A stretch of 52,807 nucleotides of DNA from Singulisphaera sp. GP187. GTDB lineage: Bacteria > Chloroflexota > Chloroflexia > Chloroflexales > Roseiflexaceae. The stretch covers positions 1-52,807 of the forward strand of contig CALQBW020000006.1 in assembly GCA_943328915.2 (NCBI GenBank), given 5' to 3'. Of the stretch, positions 1 through 8,920 are shown piece by piece (position 1 is the first letter of the stretch; every line of letters begins with the position of its first letter). The notes under the pieces were generated by a model that saw nothing but the letters and a program-made list of their open reading frames with translations, did not search any database and was not told the origin of the DNA. A program made the position numbers and the translations under genes.

Positions 1-810
1 GGCCCGCTTACCAGTTTTATAGATAAAGCCTTCGAATTGGTCTGGAGTCGCAGTGACCGTCCTATTGCTCGTCAGCAAGTCACGCGGAGCTGGTTGTGGG
101 GACCGACTGGGTTAATGGCACGTGCCGAAGGGTATCTGCAAATGAGCGGCGGTTTGCGCCAAGTGCAGTATTTTGACAAAGGTCGGATGGAAATAAACAA
201 CCCGAATGGGAATCGCCAAAGTCCTTGGTATGTGACGAGTGGGTTGCTCGTGCGTGAACTGATTAGCGGCAATATGCAAGTGGGGAACAATGAATTCATT
301 ACTCGTGAATCGAGTGATGTCCCGTTGGCCGGTGACCCCGGTGATACCGTTGGACCAACGTATGCGAGTTTTGTAAAAAATATCAATGTTCGTAGTAGTG
401 ATCGTACTGCAGCAACTATAGATCAACGGTTGATGCGTGACGGGAGTGTGGTGCCCTTCAATGACAATGGCATTCCCGCAGCCACCCTCGCCAAGTACAT
501 TCCGGAAACAGGCCATAACATCCCACAAGTATTTTTCTCATATTTGACCAAACATGATGTGATTTATGTAAACGGCCACACCACCCAAGGGCGGGTGATG
601 GACTGGATTTATACGATGGGGTACCCGATCAGTGAAGCGTATTGGACCCGAGCAACAATTGCCGGTGTAGAACAGTGGGTACTCGTCCAACCATTTGAAC
701 GGCGCGTCCTCACCTATGTTCCCAACAACCCCGCAGGTTGGCAAGTCGAACTAGGTAACGTTGGACGTCATTATTATCGTTGGCGCTATGGTACCGAGCC
801 TACAAATTAA
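1..810 (+). CDS. secreted hypothetical protein, C-terminal part (5' end outside window)
   Basis: The frame is open from the first base, so the gene begins upstream of the window; the TTG at 37 is an internal codon and not a convincing start. I do not recognise an enzymatic family. The last 80 or so residues contain a W-V-L-V-Q-P-F-E-R-R-V-L-T-Y-V-P segment ending in H-Y-Y-R-W-R-Y-G, which I associate with exported proteins of Chloroflexi (recollection, not a search). The sequence is rich in Y, W, N and G, in keeping with an extracellular beta-rich domain. There is no membrane segment in the visible part. It ends 28 bases before the next gene on the same strand, so the two could be cotranscribed. 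Function unknown. Confidence 0.75.
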   Translation, partial: GPLTSFIDKAFELVWSRSDRPIARQQVTRSWLWGPTGLMARAEGYLQMSGGLRQVQYFDKGRMEINNPNGNRQSPWYVTSGLLVRELISGNMQVGNNEFITRESSDVPLAGDPGDTVGPTYASFVKNINVRSSDRTAATIDQRLMRDGSVVPFNDNGIPAATLAKYIPETGHNIPQVFFSYLTKHDVIYVNGHTTQGRVMDWIYTMGYPISEAYWTRATIAGVEQWVLVQPFERRVLTYVPNNPAGWQVELGNVGRHYYRWRYGTEPTN

Positions 811-838
811 TTACCCGCAGTGAAACAGTAATAACACG

Positions 839-2023
839 ATGATGTTAGACGACCAGAATTATTCGACAAATCCCCTCAATACACTTTCATTATCATTACC
901 GGCATTCGGGCAACGTGAAGACCCATTTGACGCGGTCCGCAAAATCGCTGATGAAATTGGCCCACGACCAGTTACTTCACTTGCTGAAGCGCAAACAGCA
1001 GCGTATATTGGCAGTCGCTTACGGCGTGCCGGTATGCAAGTGTGGACTGACCCATTTAAATCAAGTCCCGCGTCGGGAAGTAGTGCATTAATCGTTGCCC
1101 TGTTGGCCTTGGTGGCAACCCTGCTATGGCCATTCAGTACTGTGTATGCATTCGCCTGCGCTGTGGTTACACTTGTGATCACCATCTTGAGTACCTCACC
1201 ACGGTTAATGCTTTGGGGGCTTCATGCCCGCGAAAGTCAAAATGTTTTTGGCATACAACATGCGCTAAATCTCCCTACACGCCGTGTCGTGATTATCGCT
1301 CCACTCGATTCACATCAGCCAAAAGATGCACTCGGGAGCAATCAAACACGCATCGGGGCGACCACAGCCCTATTCACTTTGATGAGCATTGAGTTACTTG
1401 CGCCATTCCAAATCCCAATCCTGGTGCGCTTTTTCTTTTTGTTGATACCGGCAATCTATTTGCTGATTGCTGCTATTGCTGAGCTGTGGGTACGCAGTCA
1501 ACCACATTCTCGCGGCGCGGTCAGTTATGCCGGCTCGTTAGCCGCAATGGTTACGGCGGTCGAAGATGTAGGGCGCTTGTCCCACACAGAAATTTGGGCA
1601 GTAGGGCTCGGTGGCGGCACTACCGGTGCAGGTATTGCTGAGCTCATCAAAAGGTACCCATTCGACAACAATGCCACCTTTTTTATTGGGATTGAAGGTA
1701 TTGGGCGTGGCACCCTCAGTTATATTTTGCGTGATGATGGTGAACGGTACCGCAGCGCAGATCCACTACTTATCGAATTAGTCACAGAAGCCACGCTCGG
1801 TGTCCAAGCCGCACCAAGTGTTGCTGGTTTTGCTTCATTTATACGACCATTGACCCGCGCAAAACGCCGCACGATTAGCATCGCTTGCCTAGACCAAAGC
1901 GGCCATGTGCCACTCCAAGGATCGCGCAACGATGTCATCGAATCAGTCAATCCTGCCCTTATTGAACAAACTGCCCGCTTAATTGCCAACACCATCAGGG
2001 CACTTGATCCCCTGACCTTCTAA
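839..2023 (+). CDS. M28-like membrane peptidase homologue with eroded zinc site
   Basis: A 394-residue protein. Residues about 28-65 (D-A-V-R-K-I-A-D-E-I-G-P-R-P through S-R-L-R-R-A-G) look like the N-terminal part of M28 family aminopeptidases. Two hydrophobic stretches near residues 82-125 and a third around 180-215 suggest membrane embedding. Where M28 enzymes carry the A-H-Y-D-S zinc-ligand motif this protein has A-P-L-D-S-H, and the second ligand region (usually G-A-D-D-N) reads G-S-N-Q-T. The histidine and the bridging acid of the usual site are therefore not apparent. I infer a non-catalytic or divergent homologue. Two adjacent ATG codons at 839 and 842 are possible starts; neither has a strong ribosome binding site. 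Confidence 0.6.
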   Translation: MMLDDQNYSTNPLNTLSLSLPAFGQREDPFDAVRKIADEIGPRPVTSLAEAQTAAYIGSRLRRAGMQVWTDPFKSSPASGSSALIVALLALVATLLWPFSTVYAFACAVVTLVITILSTSPRLMLWGLHARESQNVFGIQHALNLPTRRVVIIAPLDSHQPKDALGSNQTRIGATTALFTLMSIELLAPFQIPILVRFFFLLIPAIYLLIAAIAELWVRSQPHSRGAVSYAGSLAAMVTAVEDVGRLSHTEIWAVGLGGGTTGAGIAELIKRYPFDNNATFFIGIEGIGRGTLSYILRDDGERYRSADPLLIELVTEATLGVQAAPSVAGFASFIRPLTRAKRRTISIACLDQSGHVPLQGSRNDVIESVNPALIEQTARLIANTIRALDPLTF

Positions 2024-2037
2024 TTGTCCCAAACAAA

Positions 2038-2072
2038 AATCCTGCTATCTGTATATTGCAGATAGCAGGATT
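2038..2072. terminator. bidirectional hairpin terminator
   Basis: A perfect 14-base inverted repeat (2038-2051 with 2059-2072) with a seven-base loop lies between the ends of two convergent genes. It is flanked by A-rich sequence on the left and T on the right, so it can serve both strands. Confidence 0.75.
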
Positions 2073-2082
2073 GTACGTTAGT

Positions 2083-2496
2083 TCAACCACGGACATTTTG
2101 CATTACTGCCAACAACACTGCCCCGTAGGCATCTTCGACATTGACCGCCGAGGCTTCGTGGAGCCAATCGGCAACCCTTACCCGACAGCGGCTCCCCGCT
2201 GCCGTCACATCAAGAGTAATCGTACCTTGAGCCCCCAAAAACTGCATCAGGATTAGTTGCAATTGACTTGCATTGGGGAGCCACAAGGCTTCACCAGCCC
2301 ATACGGTATCGAGGGCCCATTCACTCGCACCATGGAACATCAACACCGGTGCACTATCCATTTGGCCAATTTCTATGGCACCAGGGGCGATTAACCACGC
2401 CTCACCCTCATCAAACAGACAAAACCAATCCCCGTTTGTTGGTTGCCACCGTAATCCCGCAGTCACCAACGCCCTTGCCAGTGCCACATCAATCAT
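2083..2496 (-). CDS. small hypothetical protein coupled to PPK2
   Basis: A 137-residue protein of unknown function. The start chosen is the ATG at 2496, eight bases inside the end of the polyphosphate kinase gene, with AGGAGC just upstream; a longer frame to 2589 would overlap the kinase deeply. The product is acidic, rich in A, L and W, without signal peptide or membrane segment, and no motif I recognise. The overlap (ATGATTGA) implies translational coupling, so a role connected with the kinase is an inference from position only. Confidence 0.6.
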   Translation of the reverse strand: MIDVALARALVTAGLRWQPTNGDWFCLFDEGEAWLIAPGAIEIGQMDSAPVLMFHGASEWALDTVWAGEALWLPNASQLQLILMQFLGAQGTITLDVTAAGSRCRVRVADWLHEASAVNVEDAYGAVLLAVMQNVRG

Positions 2497-3337
2497 GGCT
2501 TTGCTCCTGTGCCATTCCAGTGCGCACTTTTTGAATCGCGGCGATACGATCACGTTGGATCGACTGTAGCGCATTGCTCCATTGTTCACGATACGGACTC
2601 ATGTGTTTTTGCACCAAATCTGCAATGACCAAATTACGGTACCATTTGCGATTCGCCGGGACTACATACCAGGGAGCATGTTCATTGCTTGTTTCGCGTA
2701 TTGCATGTTCATACGCATCGATATACTCAGGAAATAACGTACGGTCCCGCCAATCTTCGGCGGAGAGCTTCCAAGCCGTATCGAGGGCTTGTTCGCGAGA
2801 TACTAATCGAGCCTCTTGCTCTGGAGCATCTATATGCAAAAAACATTTAATGATAATTGTTCCGTCGTCATGAAGTAATTCTTCAAAATGACGGATATGC
2901 GCAATACGTTGTGTACGCATAGAATCGGTTATCGTGCCACGCACATGCGCCGCTACAACATCTTCATAATGTGAACGATTAAAAATACCCATATACCCCC
3001 GCGGAGGAATTGATGTATGTACCCGCCACAAAAAGTCGTGGGCTAATTCATCGGGTGTGGGCATTTTAAAGGGATGGACGGTCACATTGAGTGGGTCGCC
3101 TTGGCTTACCACAAAACGCACCACACCATCCTTCCCACTCGCATCTATTCCTTGCAACACAAGCAACACTCGATGCGTAGCAGCCCCCATCATTAACGCT
3201 TGGAGCTCACTGATTTCTGCCATCAGTTGTGTGGCGATGAGTTTCCCATCGTCTTTGCTGACTAGACGATCCCCAATTGCCGACGTATCCGCCATTGAAG
3301 CGCTGTTTTCATCAAAACGTTCGAGCTGATACGCCAT
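2489..3337 (-). CDS. ppk2: polyphosphate kinase 2 family (polyP:nucleotide phosphotransferase)
   Basis: A 282-residue cytoplasmic protein of PPK2 length. The Walker A loop G-I-D-A-S-G-K-D-G is at residues 63-71. Further family signatures are F-K-M-P-T-P-D-E-L-A-H-D, the W-R-V-H segment with a following R-G-Y-M, I-F-N-R-S-H-Y-E-D-V, and A-P-W-Y-V-V-P-A-N-R-K-W-Y-R-N near residue 225. The family transfers phosphate between polyphosphate and nucleoside mono- or diphosphates; the general look resembles the class III enzymes that act on AMP and ADP, but class assignment by eye is uncertain. The ATG at 3337 has no strong ribosome binding site. It is divergent from accD and overlaps the small downstream gene by 8 bases. 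Confidence 0.9.
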   Translation of the reverse strand: MAYQLERFDENSASMADTSAIGDRLVSKDDGKLIATQLMAEISELQALMMGAATHRVLLVLQGIDASGKDGVVRFVVSQGDPLNVTVHPFKMPTPDELAHDFLWRVHTSIPPRGYMGIFNRSHYEDVVAAHVRGTITDSMRTQRIAHIRHFEELLHDDGTIIIKCFLHIDAPEQEARLVSREQALDTAWKLSAEDWRDRTLFPEYIDAYEHAIRETSNEHAPWYVVPANRKWYRNLVIADLVQKHMSPYREQWSNALQSIQRDRIAAIQKVRTGMAQEQSHD

Positions 3338-3724
3338 CTTTTACACCTTTTCAATCCATTTTACGTATCATAACACGTGCCGACTACGGATTCGTTGGAG
3401 AAGCAATCACCTAACCCGCAAACAGGGTTGCGTTCGAGTTCTTCGGGAACAAGTATGGTCTCATTTACACCGCACATACCGGTTACGCCACCGTATTTAC
3501 ATCATAACACCAGAGCTACAATAAATTTAATGGAATCGCGATTTTGCAAATATCATGTGTTTTTACACTTATATTTATTTGTTTTCTGCCAATTTAGAGC
3601 AATAAATACACTTTAAATGCAAGTCAGTAGTTTCTATTCCGCACATAAAAACACCACGATTATTACAATGGAATACATGTGGTATAATTGCAAAGATTAT
3701 TTGGATGATGTAAGGCAAGGAACG
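3338..3724. other. intergenic region between ppk2 and accD
   Basis: 387 bases separate the divergent genes. The right end holds the accD promoter. Short open frames here have poor codon character and no ribosome binding site. A 5-base inverted repeat (AACCC/GGGTT around 3413-3430) is too short to call. Confidence 0.5.
3680..3688 (+). promoter_or_regulatory. extended -10 promoter of accD
   Basis: TGG followed by a consensus TATAAT lies 36 bases before the accD ATG. The best -35 at 17-base spacing is only TTATTA (3660-3665). Placement of the -10 here also argues against the longer upstream start of accD. Confidence 0.6.
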
Positions 3725-4609
3725 ATGAAAGAACTCTTTCGTCGTGCTCCAAAGGCATTTACGCCTGGTGAGCAGACACCCGATCAACAAACCCCCGACA
3801 ACATGTGGGTCAAATGTCCTACGTGTGGTGAATTGACCTATGTAAAGCAGCTTCGCGATAACCTCAAAGTCTGTCGATGTGGCCATCACATGCGTCTGAG
3901 TGCCGTTGAATGGACGGGTTTGTTTGATAGCGACACATTTGTCGAACACGACGGTAATATTACCCCTCTCGACCCACTCAACTTTGTATCACCCAAAGAC
4001 AATTACGCTCAAAAGCTCCGCGAAAGCCAACTTAATACTGGTTTGTATGATGCCATGATTGGCGGCGAAGCGAGTTTAATGGGCCAGCCATTGCAAGTCA
4101 CCATCACTGAATTTGAATTCATTGGTGGTTCAATGGGCAGTGTGTTTGGTGAAAAAATCGCCCGTGCTGCCGAACGTGCCTACGAATTACACGTCCCGCT
4201 ATTGACAATCAATGCATCGGGTGGAGCTCGTATGCACGAAGGGGTGATTTCGCTGATGCAATTGCCCAAAGTTAATTTAGCCCTCGCCCGTCTCGGGAGC
4301 ATTGGCATGCCACATATTGCGGTCATGACCGATCCATGTTACGGGGGGGTGCTCGCTTCATATGCCTCTGTTGCCGACATCATCATTGCCGAGCCGGGTG
4401 CCCGCATTGGCTTTGCCGGTCGACGGGTGATTGAGCAGACGATTCGCCAAAAACTTCCTGCCAACTTCCAAAGTGCTGAGTTTTTGCTCGAACACGGCAT
4501 GATTGACATGATTGTCCCGCGCAACGAAATGCGCTTGACCCTGGCTCGCCTGCTCCGCCTTTATACCACACGTGATACCAGCACCGCACCAATTGCTGCG
4601 GATGTGTGA
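3725..4609 (+). CDS. accD: acetyl-CoA carboxylase carboxyltransferase beta subunit
   Basis: A 294-residue protein that, with AccA, transfers the carboxyl group from carboxybiotin to acetyl-CoA to give malonyl-CoA for fatty acid synthesis. It starts with the typical M-K-E-L-F-R-R-A-P-K; the open frame extends upstream to 3617, but AAGGAA before 3725 and the promoter position favour this start. The N-terminal zinc ribbon has cysteines at 31, 34, 50 and 52, so the second pair is spaced C-R-C rather than the usual C-x-x-C. The carboxyltransferase core includes G-G-S-M-G-S-V and S-G-G-A-R-M-H-E-G. It ends in TGA and the accA start follows after three bases, giving an accD-accA operon. Confidence 0.95.
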   Translation: MKELFRRAPKAFTPGEQTPDQQTPDNMWVKCPTCGELTYVKQLRDNLKVCRCGHHMRLSAVEWTGLFDSDTFVEHDGNITPLDPLNFVSPKDNYAQKLRESQLNTGLYDAMIGGEASLMGQPLQVTITEFEFIGGSMGSVFGEKIARAAERAYELHVPLLTINASGGARMHEGVISLMQLPKVNLALARLGSIGMPHIAVMTDPCYGGVLASYASVADIIIAEPGARIGFAGRRVIEQTIRQKLPANFQSAEFLLEHGMIDMIVPRNEMRLTLARLLRLYTTRDTSTAPIAADV

Positions 4610-4612
4610 GGA

Positions 4613-5470
4613 ATGACCATGAAAACTGCGTTTACCGCTTGGGATAAAGTCCAAATTTCACGCAATGTGCAACGCCCACGCACCCTCGATTATGTGCGCA
4701 TCTTGTGCGATGATTTTTTTGAATTCCATGGTGACCGTCGTTATGCCGACGATGCCGCCATCGTTGCCGGTGTGGGGCGCATTATGGGACGTTCGGTGAT
4801 GATTATCGGCCACCAAAAAGGTCGTGACACCCGCGAAAACATGAAGCGCAACTTTGGCATGCCCAAACCCGATGGGTATCGCAAAGCACTTCGGCTTTTT
4901 CATCATGCGGAAAAGTTTGCCCTGCCCGTGATTTGTCTTATTGACACCCCTGGTGCTGATCCAAGCATGGAATCTGAATCACGTGGTCAAGGCAATGCCA
5001 TTGCCGAAAACATCTTAGTGATGGCCCAATTACGCACCCCACTGGTCAGCTTCGTTATCGGCGAAGGTGGCTCAGGCGGCGCATTAGCAATTGGCGTTAC
5101 CGACCGAATTTACATGCTCGAACATTCGATTTATTCCGTGGCCGCCCCCGAAGCGAGTGCTGCGATATTGTGGCGGGATTCGTCCAAAGCCGCTGATGCC
5201 GCCAAAACAATGCGTATTACCGCCCAAGACCTCCACGAAATGGGCATTGTCGATGCGATCGTCCCCGAGCCCGATGGTGGCGCCCACCTCGACCCCGAAA
5301 ACACCGTGCGCAAAGTTGGTGATTTGCTCATGAATAGCCTCGAAGCGCTCAGCACTATCCCCACTCAGACACTCCTCGCCCAACGATACCAAAAATACCG
5401 CGTCATTGGAGCCTTCAATACACTGACTACCAATCAACATGGCAACGGCGAACCACTGGTTTTCCCCTAA
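4613..5470 (+). CDS. accA: acetyl-CoA carboxylase carboxyltransferase alpha subunit
   Basis: A 285-residue partner of AccD. Recognisable elements are R-P-R-T-L-D-Y near residue 21, F-H-G-D-R, I-G-H-Q-K-G-R-D-T, N-F-G-M-P-K-P-D-G-Y-R-K-A, I-D-T-P-G-A-D and the oxyanion region G-E-G-G-S-G-G-A-L-A-I-G. It is a little shorter than many AccA proteins, lacking much of the N-terminal helical lead. GGA is close upstream of the start; an alternative ATG at 4619 is two codons in. Stop TAA at 5468-5470 is one base before the ATG of prmC, so translation is probably coupled. Confidence 0.95.
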   Translation: MTMKTAFTAWDKVQISRNVQRPRTLDYVRILCDDFFEFHGDRRYADDAAIVAGVGRIMGRSVMIIGHQKGRDTRENMKRNFGMPKPDGYRKALRLFHHAEKFALPVICLIDTPGADPSMESESRGQGNAIAENILVMAQLRTPLVSFVIGEGGSGGALAIGVTDRIYMLEHSIYSVAAPEASAAILWRDSSKAADAAKTMRITAQDLHEMGIVDAIVPEPDGGAHLDPENTVRKVGDLLMNSLEALSTIPTQTLLAQRYQKYRVIGAFNTLTTNQHGNGEPLVFP

Positions 5471-5471
5471 C

Positions 5472-6314
5472 ATGTCTACCCCTACCGTAATCGTCGCCTT
5501 GCACCATGCCCAAACGCAGTTGCAGGCGACGAGTGCATCACCCCGCCTCGACGCCGAGCTCATCTTGGCGCACCTGCTCGGCACCTCCCGTACCAGACTC
5601 ATCCTGATCCATCATCAGCCTCTCACAGACACCGTCGCCATCGCGTTTGCGGCTGCAGTGGCACAACGTGGGTTGGGCGTTCCAATTGCGTACCTTACTC
5701 ATCACCGTGAATTTTATGGATTTGATTTTTATGTCGACCAACGAGTGTTGGTGCCCCGTCCGGAAACAGAATTACTTGTTGAAATCGCTAGGCACGCGGC
5801 GCTCCACATGGGTGCTCACACTATCGTCGATATCGGCACCGGGAGCGGTTGTATCGCATTGAGTTTGGCAATGCACGCAGCAGCACCGCACATAGTTGCG
5901 GTCGACATTTCGGCTGATGCCCTGGCTGTCGCTACCATCAACCGCAAACGCCTCAACCCACCCGTCAGCGTGGATTTGGTGCACGGTGATTTATGCACCA
6001 TGCTACGCCCAGCGCCCGTGATTATCAGTAACCCACCCTATACCCTAATCGACGACATCGACGCCAACGTGCGCCAGCATGAGCCTCATATGGCACTCAT
6101 TGGTGGCGGTGACGATGGTGCCGACTATTACCGGCGCCTGGCAGCCTTGTTGCCTAGCCATTTAGCCCGCCCGGGGGTATTTGCCTGCGAAATAGACCCA
6201 CGCCAAGCAGCGATCGTCAGCGCATTGTTGCAAGAAGCCCTGCCCGACGCCCACGTCTCCGTCAGCGACGATTTGGCCGGCTGGGCGCGGGTGGTACGCG
6301 CCGCAATTGGGTAG
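5472..6314 (+). CDS. prmC: peptide chain release factor N5-glutamine methyltransferase
   Basis: A 280-residue S-adenosylmethionine-dependent enzyme that methylates the GGQ glutamine of release factors. The SAM-binding loop D-I-G-T-G-S-G is at residues 120-126 and the glutamine-binding N-P-P-Y is at 187-190. The N-terminal helical domain contains R-L-D-A-E-L-I-L-A-H-L-L-G and the linker has R-V-L-V-P-R-P-E-T-E, both family signatures. The start at 5472 directly follows the accA stop; a frame from 5439 would overlap accA by 32 bases. The more usual partner prfA is not present, so the link to acc genes is positional only. Confidence 0.93.
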   Translation: MSTPTVIVALHHAQTQLQATSASPRLDAELILAHLLGTSRTRLILIHHQPLTDTVAIAFAAAVAQRGLGVPIAYLTHHREFYGFDFYVDQRVLVPRPETELLVEIARHAALHMGAHTIVDIGTGSGCIALSLAMHAAAPHIVAVDISADALAVATINRKRLNPPVSVDLVHGDLCTMLRPAPVIISNPPYTLIDDIDANVRQHEPHMALIGGGDDGADYYRRLAALLPSHLARPGVFACEIDPRQAAIVSALLQEALPDAHVSVSDDLAGWARVVRAAIG

Positions 6315-6326
6315 CGCCACAAGGGA

Positions 6327-7745
6327 TTACCCTGGCGGTAAAAGCCGGGCGAGGCGTAACAAGCGATATTCATACAAGCCCACTAGCGCACCATACCCAA
6401 TCACTGCGCCAATGCGTACGCTCCAATCTGCCCCCCACCACAATGCCATCAAGACCCCAGCCACAGCCAGCAATACATACCCCGTTAACGCGCGCCAATC
6501 ATAGGCCACGGCGATCATTCTACGGGCTTGCCACCAAATCATGCTGGGCATCACCATGGCAGCTATCCCGGTAGCGATGCCTGCGCCCATAGCACCCCAA
6601 TACGGGATAAGCCACAGGTTGAGGAGGGTATTGACCGCCGCCGCCGCCGCTGTACTCCACCCCAAAATTGTCAACTTGCCCTGAATTGTCGGCACAATTC
6701 CCACAATCGTCATCACCCCGCTACAGAGGGGCACGAGGAGGAGCGGCCAGAGCAACCGTGCAGCAGGTTGGGCTGCGACACCTCCAAAGAACCACATGAA
6801 TTCGGGAGCCCACAACCCCATCACCATGGCCGCCAATAGTGCCACCGCCATATAGACCCGCAACGATGTCGCATAAAAATCCCCCGCCGTCGCCTTGCCC
6901 GCATAGGCCAACGCCACTGGTTGCCAGGCATTGCGAAAGGGGTCGATAACTAGTGCAAGTAGCGACACCAACAACGCTGCTACCGCATAATGCCCTTGGG
7001 CGGCAGGAGTAATCACCCCCGCCAACAACCAACGATCTTCATAGAGCAACACCCAAACGGCGATATTACTCGGCACCAAGGGCAAGCCACGCCGCCAAAG
7101 CAATAGCATGGTCGGCCAGCCAACCTGTCCCCACCACCATTGGCGCGTCAGCCACAATGCCAAGATGCCATTGACCACATGCGTAGCGGCGGCGGCAATC
7201 ACCATCCCCGGGATGCCCCATGCCTGCCACACCACCAACGTCAGCCGCACAACCGCCGTCACCACGACTCCTACCAGCGTCAACACGATGGTCAAGCGCA
7301 CCGCTTCACGCAAGCGCAACATTGCCACCAGCGTACCATGCACCACGCCAAACGGCATCGCCAGCAATTGGATCTGCATTAGCCAAACAGTGTCGGGGCG
7401 ATGGGTGGATTGTGCCAGCCATGGCGCGATGAGGCTCAGCCCCAGCGCCACTACTCCTGCCCACGCCATCACCACCACCAAGGCACTCGCCAGCACATCA
7501 GCACGATCTGATTCGTCGCTCCGTGGCACATAAACACTCGCCAACACCATCGGCATACCGATTATCGCGGCGGTATACGCCACATGGGTCAACGTTTGTA
7601 ACAAATCAACAGTACCATAGCCGGCCATCCCCAACGCCCGTACATAGAGCGGCGTCAGCACAAACCCGACTGCGGGTCCGACCAATCCCACCAACGTATA
7701 GGCAATGGTTGCGCCAAACAAGCGCCGCATGAATTGATTTTGCAT
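6327..7745 (-). CDS. Wzx/MATE-type polysaccharide flippase
   Basis: A polytopic membrane protein, 472 residues from the ATG at 7745, with about 12 to 14 hydrophobic segments. The N-terminal G-P-A-V-G-F-V-L-T-P-L-Y-V-R and following G-Y-G-T-V-D-L segment match the oligosaccharide flippase branch of the MOP superfamily, which moves lipid-linked glycans across the cytoplasmic membrane. The reading frame extends to 7874, but the added 43 residues are basic and low in hydrophobic character, so I use the internal start; no clear ribosome binding site decides it. It converges on prmC with a 12-base gap. Substrate unknown. Confidence 0.8.
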   Translation of the reverse strand: MQNQFMRRLFGATIAYTLVGLVGPAVGFVLTPLYVRALGMAGYGTVDLLQTLTHVAYTAAIIGMPMVLASVYVPRSDESDRADVLASALVVVMAWAGVVALGLSLIAPWLAQSTHRPDTVWLMQIQLLAMPFGVVHGTLVAMLRLREAVRLTIVLTLVGVVVTAVVRLTLVVWQAWGIPGMVIAAAATHVVNGILALWLTRQWWWGQVGWPTMLLLWRRGLPLVPSNIAVWVLLYEDRWLLAGVITPAAQGHYAVAALLVSLLALVIDPFRNAWQPVALAYAGKATAGDFYATSLRVYMAVALLAAMVMGLWAPEFMWFFGGVAAQPAARLLWPLLLVPLCSGVMTIVGIVPTIQGKLTILGWSTAAAAAVNTLLNLWLIPYWGAMGAGIATGIAAMVMPSMIWWQARRMIAVAYDWRALTGYVLLAVAGVLMALWWGADWSVRIGAVIGYGALVGLYEYRLLRLARLLPPG

Positions 7746-8025
7746 AGGGGCGTATTTTAGCATATTGAGCGGTGATTCCATACCAGATAGCGATGGTCGT
7801 GCCCGTCGCCCCGCCCCAGTTGTGGGAATGCGGTCGGTCGTGCGGTACATTGGAACGGGCGTCAGGTTGCCCATTCACCAGCAACCAGCGCTTGTTTTTT
7901 CATAAAAAAGTAACAGACGGCAGTGGTGAAAACGCAAAAATACACCCGCACTCGCCGCAGATTTCGTGCAACTCGAGCGGGATTTATTGTTACAATGCGC
8001 ACAGACAATACACCAAGGAGTTTCT

Positions 8026-8844
8026 GTGCGTTATCAATTACTGGCCCTAGACCTCGACGGCACCGTCGTCAACCATGACCTCACCATTGACCCACGTGTC
8101 AACGTCGCGATAGTCGCCGCCCAAGCGGCAGGGATCATTGTCACAATCGCGACTGGGCGTATGTTTGGGGCAGCATTGCCGTTTGCGACGGCCCTCAATA
8201 TCCAGCAACCGTTGATTTGCTACCAGGGTGCCGTCATCCGCGACGCACCGAGTGGGCACATCCGCTATTCAATGACCATGCCTGGCGCTGTTACCGCCGA
8301 AGCGGTGCAGATGCTCCTCGACCGTGATATTTTTGTGGTGGCCTATATCGACGAAATCTTGCACATTGCCGAGCGTCGCCCCGAGCTCGACCTCTACCTC
8401 AGTTTCCACCCCGAAGGAGCAGAAGTACGCATGTGCGACGACCTCCCCGCCGTCGTGGCGCAACACCCCGCCACCAAATTATTGTTTGTGGCCGAGCCCG
8501 AGATCGTCGGACCAACCCTGGCCGAGCTCCGACTGGTGGTTGGCGATCGTCTCGTCACCACCCGTTCACACCAACTTTTTGGTGAATTGACGGCCCTTGG
8601 CGTCAGCAAAGGACGGGCGTTGGCTGAATTAGCCCTGCAATTAGGTATCCCGCAAGCCGCGGTGGTCGCTATTGGTGACCAAGAAAACGATCTCGAAATG
8701 ATTGCTTGGGCTGGGCTAGGGCTGGCCATGGGCAATGCCATCCCCGCCCTCAAAGCCATCGCCACGCAGACTATCCCCAGCATCGACGATGCCGGGGTGG
8801 CATGGGCAATTCATAATTTATTGCTGGGAAGTGACGCACAATAA
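8026..8844 (+). CDS. Cof-type HAD phosphatase
   Basis: A 272-residue haloacid-dehalogenase hydrolase of the Cof/YbiV type. HAD motif I is L-D-L-D-G-T-V near residue 8, motif II is T-I-A-T-G-R, and the motif III/IV region shows the K of G-V-S-K-G-R-A followed by I-G-D-Q-E-N-D. Such enzymes dephosphorylate sugar phosphates or nucleotide-like substrates in the cytoplasm; the substrate cannot be read here. The start is GTG at 8026 with AAGGAG six bases upstream, preferred over the ATG-initiated longer frame at 7966. A possible -10 (TACAAT) is at 7991-7996. A strong hairpin follows immediately. Confidence 0.88.
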   Translation: MRYQLLALDLDGTVVNHDLTIDPRVNVAIVAAQAAGIIVTIATGRMFGAALPFATALNIQQPLICYQGAVIRDAPSGHIRYSMTMPGAVTAEAVQMLLDRDIFVVAYIDEILHIAERRPELDLYLSFHPEGAEVRMCDDLPAVVAQHPATKLLFVAEPEIVGPTLAELRLVVGDRLVTTRSHQLFGELTALGVSKGRALAELALQLGIPQAAVVAIGDQENDLEMIAWAGLGLAMGNAIPALKAIATQTIPSIDDAGVAWAIHNLLLGSDAQ

Positions 8845-8888
8845 GCAATAGCAAACCCCGTGGGAATACCCACGGGGTTTGCTATTGC
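8845..8888. terminator. perfect 20-bp inverted repeat terminator
   Basis: Arms at 8845-8864 and 8869-8888 are perfectly complementary with an AATA loop. It sits between the HAD gene and the convergent rpmB and begins at the base after the HAD stop, so it probably ends both transcripts. Confidence 0.85.
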
Positions 8889-8920
8889 GATGACTCAGGC
8901 AATCTTCTATAATGAGAAGA

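Noticed and set aside
3413-3430. Short inverted repeat AACCC/GGGTT
   Set aside because: Five pairs only, not followed by T-run or placed at a gene end.
3377-3616. 79-codon open frame upstream of accD
   Set aside because: No ribosome binding site, no recognisable motif, and the sequence is AT-rich and irregular; treated as intergenic.
7746-8025. Riboswitch or structured leader in the gap before the HAD phosphatase gene
   Set aside because: No recognised conserved core or strong paired helices; only a possible -10 box was seen.
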